The position numbers were made by a program, and so were the translations under genes. A stretch of DNA of 64,000 nucleotides from JAGOLU01 sp964542665 (GTDB taxonomy: Bacteria; Patescibacteriota; Microgenomatia; UBA1406; GWC2-37-13), in NCBI GenBank assembly GCA_964542665.1, contig CAZIUF010000001.1, forward strand, positions 62,001-126,000, given 5' to 3'. Below are positions 43,000-51,401 of this stretch, in pieces. Numbering within the stretch: the stretch's first letter is position 1; each line of letters opens with the position of its first letter. The notes beneath the pieces were generated by a model. The model ran no database searches, was not told where the DNA came from, and saw nothing but the letters and a program-made list of their open reading frames with translations.

Positions 43000-45900
43000 G
43001 TGAGATTCCCCACTCGTTTCTTCTTTCGTATAGTCGTTTTATTCATCTTCTGCTTGTTTATTGGTCAGAACGTAACACAGGTGAGTGCGCAAAAATTGAC
43101 TGGCAAGGATATGTATGACTATATCCAGCTCAGTATCACCCCAATCCCCTGCAAAGGATCTGGTGGCTCTGCACCAAAATGTCCCGTAGGATTCAGTGAA
43201 TTTTACACAACTGGTCAGACGAGTATTCCAAATCCAGCAGGCATACTCCCAACAGGGTATAACGACTATAAAAAACAAATAAATACGGTGGGTAGTCAGG
43301 CTGACATAGCTACCGAAAAATGCGCAACCCAATATTCACCGCTTCCTTCGGTCACACCAGCAGCAACTGATGTGAATTTCACTGACAATCCTGCAGCCAA
43401 TCACTATTGGGCTGAAGATTCAGACATCACTGCACTTGGCAAGTCAAATGAACGAGCTCGGCAGTTTCTCTATTGGACACTGAGTCGCTCAGCAGTCGAT
43501 GACAATCCAAAGATAAAAGAAATATGGGGAGTATCACGGAATGTTGCCATCTCAGTTGTGATCCTCATGGCAGGAGTCCTCGGGGTCTGGATGATCCTCG
43601 CCCAGAGGATGCGCTATCAGCTCTCTGGTGAGTTTGGAGTTTGGAGGTCAGTGGGCAAGATCGCACTTTCACTTTTGTATATATCATTATCTGCCGCCAT
43701 CGTCCTCGTTCTCATACAGATCTCTGAGATATTCATGCGCTTTTTTATTCTGTCTCTTGGTGGAGGCCAGCTGTTCAATGTGTATTTTGGATCATCAAAC
43801 ACTGAAGCGAACTATATCGGGTTTATCGGATGTCGCGATTTGAATATCCGTGTCCAGGAATCGATCAATGCAGAAGTATTTCTACTCCATATCACCAACC
43901 TCACCTATTATGCAATGGGCGTGATGATCATGATTCGTAAGATTTTGCTTTGGTTCTTGCTTTTTGTCTCGCCTTTTCTACCAATACTCCTCTCATTTCC
44001 TCTCATTCGGAATACGGGCAAAATCTGGATTGGAGTATTTTTCCAATGGTTATTCTATGGTCCGCTGTTTGCACTTTTCTTGGGTGCAACTGGTGCAATA
44101 TGGCGTTATGGCATACCTTTCCAATTTGATTTCTCGCGGATCAATAGTTATCTTGGCTACGTTTACCCCAATGCGATCATCATCACCTATGGAGGTCCGG
44201 CGCAGCTAGGAAATACCGCCATCAACGCATTTAATAGTGCAAACTATGTTGATACATTTGCAGAGTACGTAATCAGTCTCATTATGATGTGGGTGGTGGT
44301 ACTTTTACCTTGGTTGCTGTTGCGTATCTTTAGGGACTACTGCTGTGACGGGATCTATGCTATGGGCACTGCGCTCAAGAGTCTTGGGGATGGACTCCAT
44401 CCTGGCCCACCTCCCAAAGGATCAACTCTCCAACCTATGCGGGCACCTACGAATATCAATCGTGATGCACCTGCCGCATCCTCGACGAAAACTTCTTCGC
44501 TGATGCAAAAGGCACTTCGTCTCGACAATGTCGAACAGGTCCACCAGGCTCAGACCACCGATATCGCCTCAGCGATGAATCTGCACGCATCATCACTCCG
44601 AGATGTTGCACGAATTGAAACAAACAAAACTATGATGTCAGCTGCACGCCAAAATTTTGCACTTCTTCAAAATCCATTAACTGCAACGACAACGACTGAT
44701 CGACAGAAATTTTTGAACGTCCGTACTGAGCTTTTCAACCGTGCTACCAGCAAGAACGATACATATGCTCGGTATATGCTCTCAACCGCATCGACAACGT
44801 CACAAGAAAATATTCAGAGGCGCAGTGAGTTGACCAAGTCGATCGAAGCGGCGCTCGTAAATACCTCTGATACATTGTCACTTGATAAAGCAATCGCCCA
44901 ATCGAGCGGCGTCTCTAGCGAGCGAGTGAACCAAATCAGTCAACAAGTCGTTAATAACATCCTGAACAGTGCGCAAACAACTAGCAGCATTGCTCAGCAT
45001 ACTGGCGTCTCCGAAGAGTCTGTAAAAAGTATTTTGCAATCATTTTCACAACAAACAATGCAGCCACTCAATAAGATAATTGAGTCTATTGAGAAGATTA
45101 CTAATATTTCAAACGAACAAGTGAGACTGGTACTCAAAGAAACACGATCTGTCGTGGATCGCGCACAGTCACTCGCAAATATCACGAGGATGACAAAAAT
45201 CAGTGATACAAAGGCCACTGATCTACTTTCACAAATCAGTCATGTCACTACTAATACTGGATTTAATATCGAAGGTATTGCGTCATCTCAAGCGAAAGAC
45301 ACAAGCATCCCGTCTCAATCCAATAGCATTGATGCAAATTCGGTGAGTATCAATACACAATCAGCATCTAGCAAAACTAACAATATTTCAGCAAATAAAT
45401 CTGAGTCTCTCATGAACGACATCTCAAGACGTGATGCGACCTCATCTAGAACTGGCGATATCTCAACAACAAGTGATGTGCTTTACACGAATACCCAGGC
45501 AAATGAGTCAAGTAATACCTCGGTTGTAGGTGATACTACGATTCTGGGAGATATATCAAGCGGTGGGGGTGGCTCGATATTTGAAACCGAAAAAGTACGA
45601 GATTTCACTCAAGCTATCCTCAAGAAAACACTGGTGGATGAGTCGGTCATCTCCTCCATCCAGACTGAGACAGGACTGAGCAAAAAACAAATAGAGTCAA
45701 CGATTAGCATTTTTAGCACAGTTACGTCTATCGCAGATCCAAAGACACTAGAAAAAATTAGGGTTACGGTCGGTATTGAGCCACCAAAAGCACTGTCTAT
45801 CATCCAATCAGCTGTCAGACAGCTCGGTTCTGCCTCAAATATTTTGGGTGCGCCAGGAAAGGATAGTGGACTGCATGCGGCAACAGAAGCAGACCTGATC

Positions 45901-46413
45901 AAAGAGCAACTCGCGACGGCGCTGGACCCCGAGATGCAGATCGATCAAATCATACCTCTCCCCGAGGAACAATCACTCGATGAGTATGAGGAGATTCGTA
46001 ATCTTTGGGTATCACAGTATGAGGAGGGTGAGGTGCCGACATCCGAATATGTCCACACCAGATTGGATTGGATCAAGCAAGATAGCACGGTGATTACTAA
46101 TATTTTAAATAAGTTCTTGTCCAAAGATGCAAAAATGCATCAGCAAGCACTTGACGAGGTTGGCTTCATCATCCCTGTATTTTTGATCAACAATCTAAAC
46201 GGTGCACAGCTCATCACCTATCTCAAGGCGAAGCTTTCGGCAGCGAAGCAAGTTGGAAAAAATCTCACGAAGAAACTCGAGGACGACACTTTGGCTATTT
46301 CACAATCTGAAAATGAGGAGGCAAGCCTGCTGTCAGCCGATCACACGGTCAAAGATGAAAATACTAAACATCTCGAGGTAGATGAGAAAGGCGAAACTCG
46401 CGAAGCGAAATAA
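43000..46413 (+). CDS. VirB6/TrbL-like T4SS membrane protein with long repeat-bearing tail
   Basis: 1137 residues. A signal segment and Cys-rich exterior part (30-150), five or more membrane helices between about 180 and 440 including VSPFLPILLSFPLI, then a soluble tail of nearly 700 residues. In the tail a roughly 32-residue helical motif recurs at residues 631, 663, 697 and 727 (IAQSSGVSSERV, IAQHTGVSEESV, ITNISNEQV, MTKISDTKA) and less exactly at 885 and 917. The GTG at 43000 is 6 bases from TAGTAT, with TTGTCA 17 bases further, so it too looks leaderless. It is the channel candidate of the system. Confidence 0.75.
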   Translation: MRFPTRFFFRIVVLFIFCLFIGQNVTQVSAQKLTGKDMYDYIQLSITPIPCKGSGGSAPKCPVGFSEFYTTGQTSIPNPAGILPTGYNDYKKQINTVGSQADIATEKCATQYSPLPSVTPAATDVNFTDNPAANHYWAEDSDITALGKSNERARQFLYWTLSRSAVDDNPKIKEIWGVSRNVAISVVILMAGVLGVWMILAQRMRYQLSGEFGVWRSVGKIALSLLYISLSAAIVLVLIQISEIFMRFFILSLGGGQLFNVYFGSSNTEANYIGFIGCRDLNIRVQESINAEVFLLHITNLTYYAMGVMIMIRKILLWFLLFVSPFLPILLSFPLIRNTGKIWIGVFFQWLFYGPLFALFLGATGAIWRYGIPFQFDFSRINSYLGYVYPNAIIITYGGPAQLGNTAINAFNSANYVDTFAEYVISLIMMWVVVLLPWLLLRIFRDYCCDGIYAMGTALKSLGDGLHPGPPPKGSTLQPMRAPTNINRDAPAASSTKTSSLMQKALRLDNVEQVHQAQTTDIASAMNLHASSLRDVARIETNKTMMSAARQNFALLQNPLTATTTTDRQKFLNVRTELFNRATSKNDTYARYMLSTASTTSQENIQRRSELTKSIEAALVNTSDTLSLDKAIAQSSGVSSERVNQISQQVVNNILNSAQTTSSIAQHTGVSEESVKSILQSFSQQTMQPLNKIIESIEKITNISNEQVRLVLKETRSVVDRAQSLANITRMTKISDTKATDLLSQISHVTTNTGFNIEGIASSQAKDTSIPSQSNSIDANSVSINTQSASSKTNNISANKSESLMNDISRRDATSSRTGDISTTSDVLYTNTQANESSNTSVVGDTTILGDISSGGGGSIFETEKVRDFTQAILKKTLVDESVISSIQTETGLSKKQIESTISIFSTVTSIADPKTLEKIRVTVGIEPPKALSIIQSAVRQLGSASNILGAPGKDSGLHAATEADLIKEQLATALDPEMQIDQIIPLPEEQSLDEYEEIRNLWVSQYEEGEVPTSEYVHTRLDWIKQDSTVITNILNKFLSKDAKMHQQALDEVGFIIPVFLINNLNGAQLITYLKAKLSAAKQVGKNLTKKLEDDTLAISQSENEEASLLSADHTVKDENTKHLEVDEKGETREAK

Positions 46414-46679
46414 ATAGTTGCAAATGTAAAACGTAGAGTGTAGAACGTATAACGTGGTACCAAACCGTGATGATGCGTGAGGATTTTTTTGAGGCATCTC
46501 TGTTTGAGCGAAGCGAGTTTACCAATCGTAGTTCATTTTGCAATATGTTTACCTAAAAATGAACGTACGAGTGGTTATACCCGTAGCCTTCAGTTGCGAA
46601 GGGTTAGATGACGAGTAAAAAATCTACGCGCATCATCGAATACAGATTTTCTATTCTTAACTTGTGGCTCGGTGCTTCT
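46414..46679. other. 266-base intergenic region with a short dispersed repeat
   Basis: No gene fits. The motif GTAAAACGTAGAGTGTAGAACG at about 46425-46446 matches, with three differences, GTAGAACTTAGAGTGTAAAACG at about 37034-37055. A 9-base complementary pair (GATGATGCG at 46469, CGCATCATC at 46629) and a small hairpin (CCTTC..GAAGG) are also present. No terminator with a T-run is clear. Confidence 0.4.
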
Positions 46680-47138
46680 TCAGCTTGTAGCTTTACTACT
46701 CATCATCCCATACATCTTCGAGATGCGATCAGGAGATGCTTTTGACTTCAAGGTACCGATGACCTTACCCGTGAGCGTGCGAGGATTGGCATCGTATGCA
46801 GCTTGATTTGCACTGATGACCTCAGTGATGAGCTTCTTCAGCTCTTCATCAGGTATTTCGGCGGGAAGATACGATTGCATGATGTCGATTTGCTTTTTAT
46901 TTGCATCAGTGAGGTCGGCCCTACCTGCTGCGGTGAACTGTACACTCGCTTCTGAGAGCTCTTTGACTTGTTTACGGATGATCGTAATGATATCTTCATC
47001 AGTCAGCTCTTTTTGAGTCTCAATTTCCTTGTATTTGGCCTGTGATACAATGAATCGAAGGGTTTCAAGACGCACAGTATCATGACTTTTCATCGCACTG
47101 ATGACTTCGGTTTGGATACGAGTTAGAAGTGGTGGCAT
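46680..47138 (-). CDS. GatB/YqeY family protein
   Basis: 152 residues, all helical. LTRIQTEVISAMKSHDTVRLETLRFI, ITIIRKQVKELSEA, and GRADLTDANKKQIDIMQSYLP match YqeY, related to the tail of the tRNA-dependent amidotransferase subunit GatB. It may help tRNA-amidation quality control. ATG 47138 is preferred, since TACAAT on this strand sits between it and an upstream ATG. Confidence 0.85.
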   Translation of the reverse strand: MPPLLTRIQTEVISAMKSHDTVRLETLRFIVSQAKYKEIETQKELTDEDIITIIRKQVKELSEASVQFTAAGRADLTDANKKQIDIMQSYLPAEIPDEELKKLITEVISANQAAYDANPRTLTGKVIGTLKSKASPDRISKMYGMMSSKATS

Positions 47139-47206
47139 AGGTGTTATCGATTGTAACATATTGCCCTAGTTTTGATCCCTTGAAATCACCATTTAAAATC
47201 AGCAGA

Positions 47207-47659
47207 ATGAATATGAATACTCAATTTTCAAAAACTCTGATGACCAAAACGAATCGAAAAAAATTCGACGCATTTGATGCTGTGGCGCAGCTCAATCTGA
47301 GTATTTTAAAACAGAAACCATCTGTCTCTCAGATGAAACGCGATATCCAAATGAACAGACTGCGCATCAAGCCGCATATGGGTGATGTATTCTCGCTCAA
47401 TATGGGCAATGATCAGTTCATCGATGCGCTATGGTCGATCATCAAGATCGATGAGTATATTGAAAACACAGTTGATAAGCTCCCCCGCAAAGAAGTAGAT
47501 ATGTTTTATCAGATGTCGTCGTATTTCCGCCAACAGTTTCAAGATACGCTCAATCGGATCGATATGCGTCTTCCCCATATGAAATCGAGGCCCACAGAGC
47601 AGCCCGTCGCAATCGAAATCTTCCGCGATATGCGCAAATCAAAGCAAAGAGTGCACTAA
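47207..47659 (+). CDS. Unrecognised basic helical protein
   Basis: 150 residues, rich in Lys, Arg, Met and Gln, no signal or membrane part. Three helical stretches (MRKS, MDMFYQMSSYFRQQF, IDMRLPHMKSR). No family recognised. TAAAAT at 47194-47199 is 7 bases before ATG 47207. It lies 50 bases before the exonuclease gene. Confidence 0.6.
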   Translation: MNMNTQFSKTLMTKTNRKKFDAFDAVAQLNLSILKQKPSVSQMKRDIQMNRLRIKPHMGDVFSLNMGNDQFIDALWSIIKIDEYIENTVDKLPRKEVDMFYQMSSYFRQQFQDTLNRIDMRLPHMKSRPTEQPVAIEIFRDMRKSKQRVH

Positions 47660-47708
47660 TGTCAAGACTTGTAATTGTTCCGCATCCTCCTACAATCAGC
47701 TCTCAGAT

Positions 47709-48290
47709 ATGTCCGCCAAGCCTGTAATCATCGATATTGAAACGAAGCACTCATTTCGCCAGTTTTCAGATCCAGCAAAGCTGGGTGTTTCGGTCGTCAT
47801 CGCCTACGACTACGCCGATGGCATCTATCACAGCTATACCGAGGATCAGCTCTCAGAGCTTTTTCCTCGTCTAGAGTCTGCATCCCATGTGATTGGTTAT
47901 AACAGTGATGGTTTTGATCTGCCCGTGCTCCAAGCGTACTATCATGGTGACGTCTTTGCGTTCTCACGCTTTGACATGCTTGAGGATATCCGACAGACGA
48001 CAGGACGACGCTTCGGACTCAACGACATCTCCCAAGCAACCCTCGGTATCAAGAAAACCGCCAATGGTCTCCAAGCTCTTGAGTGGTACAAGACGGGGCA
48101 GATCGACAAAATCATCGAGTATTGTCGTGATGATGTGAAAATCACCAAGCAAGTATTTGAATACGGCGCTACCTACGGCAACGTCTATGTCGGTGCAGGA
48201 GACCAGCGTGCCAAGATCCCTACTCGGTGGGAAAAGTATCGTGATGGTCGTGGACTGACTGAGACTGTGCCCAGCACACTCCCCTTCTAG
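47709..48290 (+). CDS. RNase H-like DEDD 3'-5' exonuclease domain protein
   Basis: 193 residues. DIET near the N-terminus, NSDGFDLPVL in the middle, and YCRDDV (Tyr and Asp) late form the DEDDy set, as in YprB-like and polymerase-associated exonucleases. Small enough to be a stand-alone exonuclease, perhaps for DNA repair or RNA 3'-end trimming. TACAAT at 47691-47696 lies 12 bases before the ATG. Confidence 0.82.
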   Translation: MSAKPVIIDIETKHSFRQFSDPAKLGVSVVIAYDYADGIYHSYTEDQLSELFPRLESASHVIGYNSDGFDLPVLQAYYHGDVFAFSRFDMLEDIRQTTGRRFGLNDISQATLGIKKTANGLQALEWYKTGQIDKIIEYCRDDVKITKQVFEYGATYGNVYVGAGDQRAKIPTRWEKYRDGRGLTETVPSTLPF

Positions 48291-48366
48291 CTCCCTTCTG
48301 ACATGTTCACCTTATGAAGTTTTGCTGTTTGTTTGGTAGAATAGGACAGTACTTTTCCAAAGTTAT

Positions 48367-48438
48367 TCCCTGGTAGCTCAACGGTAGAGCAGGATGCTGT
48401 TAACATCAAGGTTCGAGGTTCGAATCCTCGCCGGGGAG
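48367..48438 (+). tRNA. tRNA-Asn (GTT)
   Basis: Acceptor TCCCTGG/CCGGGGA (with one G-T), D-arm GCTC/GAGC, anticodon loop CTGTTAA with GTT, T-arm CGAGG-TTCGAAT-CCTCG. CCA is not encoded (it continues CAAATT). Anticodon stem outer pair is a G-A mismatch. Confidence 0.9.
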
Positions 48439-48458
48439 CAAATTGATATAATGAGCTC

Positions 48459-48764
48459 ATGTCTAAAAATCCCATCATCAATGCCCTCAGTGCTTCGGGT
48501 TACATCATGCTTGTCGTCTCTGTGATGACTTTTGTGACTCAACCTTTGAGGCACAAGCCTGATACCTTTTTCGCCCCAATCATATTTTTATCGGTACTCA
48601 CTCTTTCTGTTGCGGTGATGGCATTCTTGTTTTTTTATCAACCACTTCAGCTATTCATTGACGGAAAGAAAAAGGAGGCGGTAGATTTATTTGTGAAAAC
48701 TGTGGGTATCTTTGCAGGTATTACCGTCATGGCTTTGATTCTGCTTTTTTCCGGTCTGATTTAG
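48459..48764 (+). CDS. Three-span membrane protein of unknown function
   Basis: 101 residues, helices about 10-28, 40-62 and 78-100, with the basic loop DGKKKEAVDLFVK. No family recognised. TATAAT at 48447-48452 is 6 bases before the ATG, one of the clearest leaderless signals. It starts 20 bases after tRNA-Asn. Confidence 0.65.
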   Translation: MSKNPIINALSASGYIMLVVSVMTFVTQPLRHKPDTFFAPIIFLSVLTLSVAVMAFLFFYQPLQLFIDGKKKEAVDLFVKTVGIFAGITVMALILLFSGLI

Positions 48765-48795
48765 TCAAAAAACGTATTGGTTTCACATTTAATAT

Positions 48796-49203
48796 ATGCA
48801 AAAAACTGCTACTTTTCTCATGTTCGTGGGTGAACAATGCGGCAAAGCCGAGGAAGCTATGAAGTTTTATACTTCGCTTTTCAAGAATTCAGGGATAAAA
48901 CATATCGACTATTGGAAGGTAAATGAACCGGGTGGTAAAGACGGATTGGTTAAACATGCAATATTTATGCTCAATGGTCTTGAGTATATGATGAGCGAAA
49001 ATACTTTCGAACACAAGTTCACGTTCACTCCCTCGATGTCTATATATGTCAGCTGTGATGACGAAAATGAAGTAGACTCTCTCTTCAAAAAGCTTTCCGA
49101 AGGCGGTAGTGTCATGATGCCTCCAGATAATTATGGTTTTAGCAAAAAATTTGGATGGTTGGCGGATAGATATGGTGTTTCCTGGCAACTGAATCTAAAA
49201 TAA
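48796..49203 (+). CDS. VOC family protein (PhnB-like)
   Basis: 135 residues of the vicinal-oxygen-chelate fold in its PhnB/3-demethylubiquinone-methyltransferase-like branch: FLMFVGEQCGKAEEAMKFYTSLF, EYMMSENT, SIYVSCDDENEVDSLFKKLSEGG and FGWLADRYGVSWQL. In this branch true catalytic metal ligands are often missing and function is unclear. No strong promoter or ribosome-binding site before the ATG. Confidence 0.85.
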   Translation: MQKTATFLMFVGEQCGKAEEAMKFYTSLFKNSGIKHIDYWKVNEPGGKDGLVKHAIFMLNGLEYMMSENTFEHKFTFTPSMSIYVSCDDENEVDSLFKKLSEGGSVMMPPDNYGFSKKFGWLADRYGVSWQLNLK

Positions 49204-49275
49204 ATGCATGTTCTCTGATTATGAAGCCATAATACCCAATCGTACGGTCGTGTTTGGTTTGTGTTACGATGGATC

Positions 49276-50010
49276 ATGCAAGAAAAAATAAACGTAAACA
49301 AACAGGTCATCGGAATAGATAAGTACGTCATGTCATCATCCAGAAAAATATCGTTAGCAGCAGGTATCCTCTACTTGTTCACCTTTGTCTCGATCCCGAC
49401 TCTCGCCCTCTACGGCCAGGTAAAAAGTGCAAATTATATCCTCGGCGCTGGCCCGGACACTGTTGCTGTCATCGGCGGCATCCTAGAGGTCATCGTTGCT
49501 CTCGCTGGCATCGGTACCGCAGTCGTGCTGTTTGCGATGCTTAAGAAACAGAATGAAGTACTTGCGTTAGGTCTCGTCGCATCCAGAGTTCTGGAAGCCA
49601 GCTCTATTTTTGTCGGCGTGGGATTTATCTTGACGATTGTAACTTTAAGACAGACCGGAGTAGGAGCAGATGCGTTGATCATCAGCCACACACTAGCCAT
49701 CCTTTATGACCGCATCTTCCTACTCAGCCAAAGCTTCCTGCCGGCCGTAAACGATCTGTTGTTGGGTTTTTTGCTGTACAAGTCGCGACTTGTACCTCGA
49801 GGACTTTCTATGATCGGAATCATCGGAGGTCCCATACTCATCGCTGGCTACCTCGCCGTGATGTTTGGTCTAGTTGGGCAACATGACCCACTGGCAGGTC
49901 TGTCTGCACTTTTGGTTGCATTATTTGAGTTCTCGCTGGGCATTTGGCTCGTTGTTAAAGGATTTAATCCTTCGGCAGTTGTTGCCCTTGAGTCTAAAAA
50001 TCACAGCTGA
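49276..50010 (+). CDS. DUF4386 membrane protein
   Basis: 244 residues, six or seven helices. RKISLAAGILYLFTFVSIPTLA, AVIGGILEVIVALAGIGTAVVLF and RGLSMIGIIGGPILIAGYLAV match DUF4386. Function unknown. TACGAT at 49265-49270 is 5 bases before ATG 49276. An alternative start at MSSSRKIS (49330) would fit the family N-terminus more closely. Base composition is slightly richer in G and C than in neighbours. Confidence 0.78.
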   Translation: MQEKINVNKQVIGIDKYVMSSSRKISLAAGILYLFTFVSIPTLALYGQVKSANYILGAGPDTVAVIGGILEVIVALAGIGTAVVLFAMLKKQNEVLALGLVASRVLEASSIFVGVGFILTIVTLRQTGVGADALIISHTLAILYDRIFLLSQSFLPAVNDLLLGFLLYKSRLVPRGLSMIGIIGGPILIAGYLAVMFGLVGQHDPLAGLSALLVALFEFSLGIWLVVKGFNPSAVVALESKNHS

Positions 50011-50094
50011 TCCACTATTTTATTGCTGGCATCTCTACAGCCTCACTTTCCTGCGCCCAAGATAGGGCGTCGTCTCTCGTGTTAAAATGTGTGT

Positions 50095-50919
50095 ATGTCT
50101 AAATGGATTTGGAGGTTATTTTACCTTTTCGTAGTGGTTTTCCTTGTGCATAGTATCGCGCTAGCGTTTGGGATTGACCTTTCAAAAAATTCCACCTTCT
50201 ATATAGTGGTATTCATACTTCCGGTTAGTCTATTCATTTTACATATCATATATTCATTGGGAATCTGGCGGAGTATTTTATTCATCTCATTGGCATCGGG
50301 CATAGGATGGACGATGGAAACTATCGGACTGAGAGACGGCGTGGTATTTGGCGGACGATATGTGTATACGGGTCATGGTATGGCGATCGGCACAGTTCCC
50401 CTAGTGGTGTGTTTGTATTGGTCAGTTTTTATATATACCGGATATAGTCTCGTCAATTCATTTTTATATTGGTTACATAGAAAGCGCCCGACTGTGTCCA
50501 AGAATATGATCTTTCGAGTCATCCCCTTGGTCCTATTAGATGCTACGTTCGTGACTATCATAGACTTGTTTATGGACCCTATACAGGTACGTGACGGTGG
50601 CTGGCGATGGCTCGATGGTGGTGCATATTTTGATATCCCAATAGGGAATTTTATTGGGTGGTTTATCACTGCGGCATTGGTATTGGGAATTTACCGTGTG
50701 ATTGAATATTATTTACCTATTAAAGTAGAAAAGAAGGATTTGACTGTAGTAGTATTGCCGACAATATTGTATGGGATGTTGGCGATCTCGTTCAGTATTT
50801 CTGCTACTCAATTTGGTCTATACACGTTGGTGGCGATTGGCGCCTCTCTTATGTTTCCGATAGTGATCACAAACCTATACCTGTATGCAAACTTCATCAA
50901 ACATGAGCATCACTCGTAG
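50095..50919 (+). CDS. CruF-like carotenoid biosynthesis membrane protein (DUF422)
   Basis: 274 residues with seven helices. GWTMETIGLRDGVVFGG, VYTGHGMAIGTVPLV and the later TIIDLFMDPIQVRDGGWRWLDGGAYFDIPIGNFIGW match the DUF422/CruF family, which hydrates carotenoid end groups in archaea and bacteria. No other carotenoid gene lies nearby. The prenyl synthase at 10.7 kb could supply precursor. TAAAAT at 50083-50088 is 6 bases before ATG 50095. Confidence 0.75.
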   Translation: MSKWIWRLFYLFVVVFLVHSIALAFGIDLSKNSTFYIVVFILPVSLFILHIIYSLGIWRSILFISLASGIGWTMETIGLRDGVVFGGRYVYTGHGMAIGTVPLVVCLYWSVFIYTGYSLVNSFLYWLHRKRPTVSKNMIFRVIPLVLLDATFVTIIDLFMDPIQVRDGGWRWLDGGAYFDIPIGNFIGWFITAALVLGIYRVIEYYLPIKVEKKDLTVVVLPTILYGMLAISFSISATQFGLYTLVAIGASLMFPIVITNLYLYANFIKHEHHS

Positions 50920-50948
50920 ACTAACAAGTAGACCAGAAGTCGTTCATC

Positions 50949-51401
50949 TTAGTCCCCGCGCATCATGACGGTCACTCTCTTTCCCGCAAGCACTATTTCT
51001 CGGTTCACAAACTGTTTATCCGTAAGTATGTGAATATCAATATATTTTGCTGACATATCATGCTTCGTATATATTCCATCTTTGATCTGGATATATCCAA
51101 GACCAATGAGAGCGTTCGGGTCTGATGGCGGAGAGGTGGACAACGATGTGGGTGCAGGGACAATACCACCTGCTTGTGGAGGTTCGGGTACGTATTCAGT
51201 CCGTTGACTCAGCGCTCGTGATATATACACGCGCGAGTTGTTCCAAAGTGTTCGTGGATAGTCGCGTACTTGGGCGATAAGCGCCATATTGAAATGGGGC
51301 GTACCCGTGAGGAAGATATTGTTCGAGGAAATCGATGCCAATACATAAGCAATAACGATTATGACGATTACTCTAATGCGGCGGAAGAGTGGCGATCTCA
51401 T
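50949..51401 (-). CDS. Membrane-anchored protein of unknown function
   Basis: 150 residues: N-terminal anchor (IRVIVIIVIAYVLASI), then an exterior domain with a Pro/Ser linker and a C-terminal beta-rich part (YIDIHILTDKQFVNREIVLAGKRVTVMMRGD). No family recognised. Its ATG overlaps the stop of the secreted protein upstream in ATGA, so both are made from one message. Confidence 0.6.
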   Translation of the reverse strand: MRSPLFRRIRVIVIIVIAYVLASISSNNIFLTGTPHFNMALIAQVRDYPRTLWNNSRVYISRALSQRTEYVPEPPQAGGIVPAPTSLSTSPPSDPNALIGLGYIQIKDGIYTKHDMSAKYIDIHILTDKQFVNREIVLAGKRVTVMMRGD

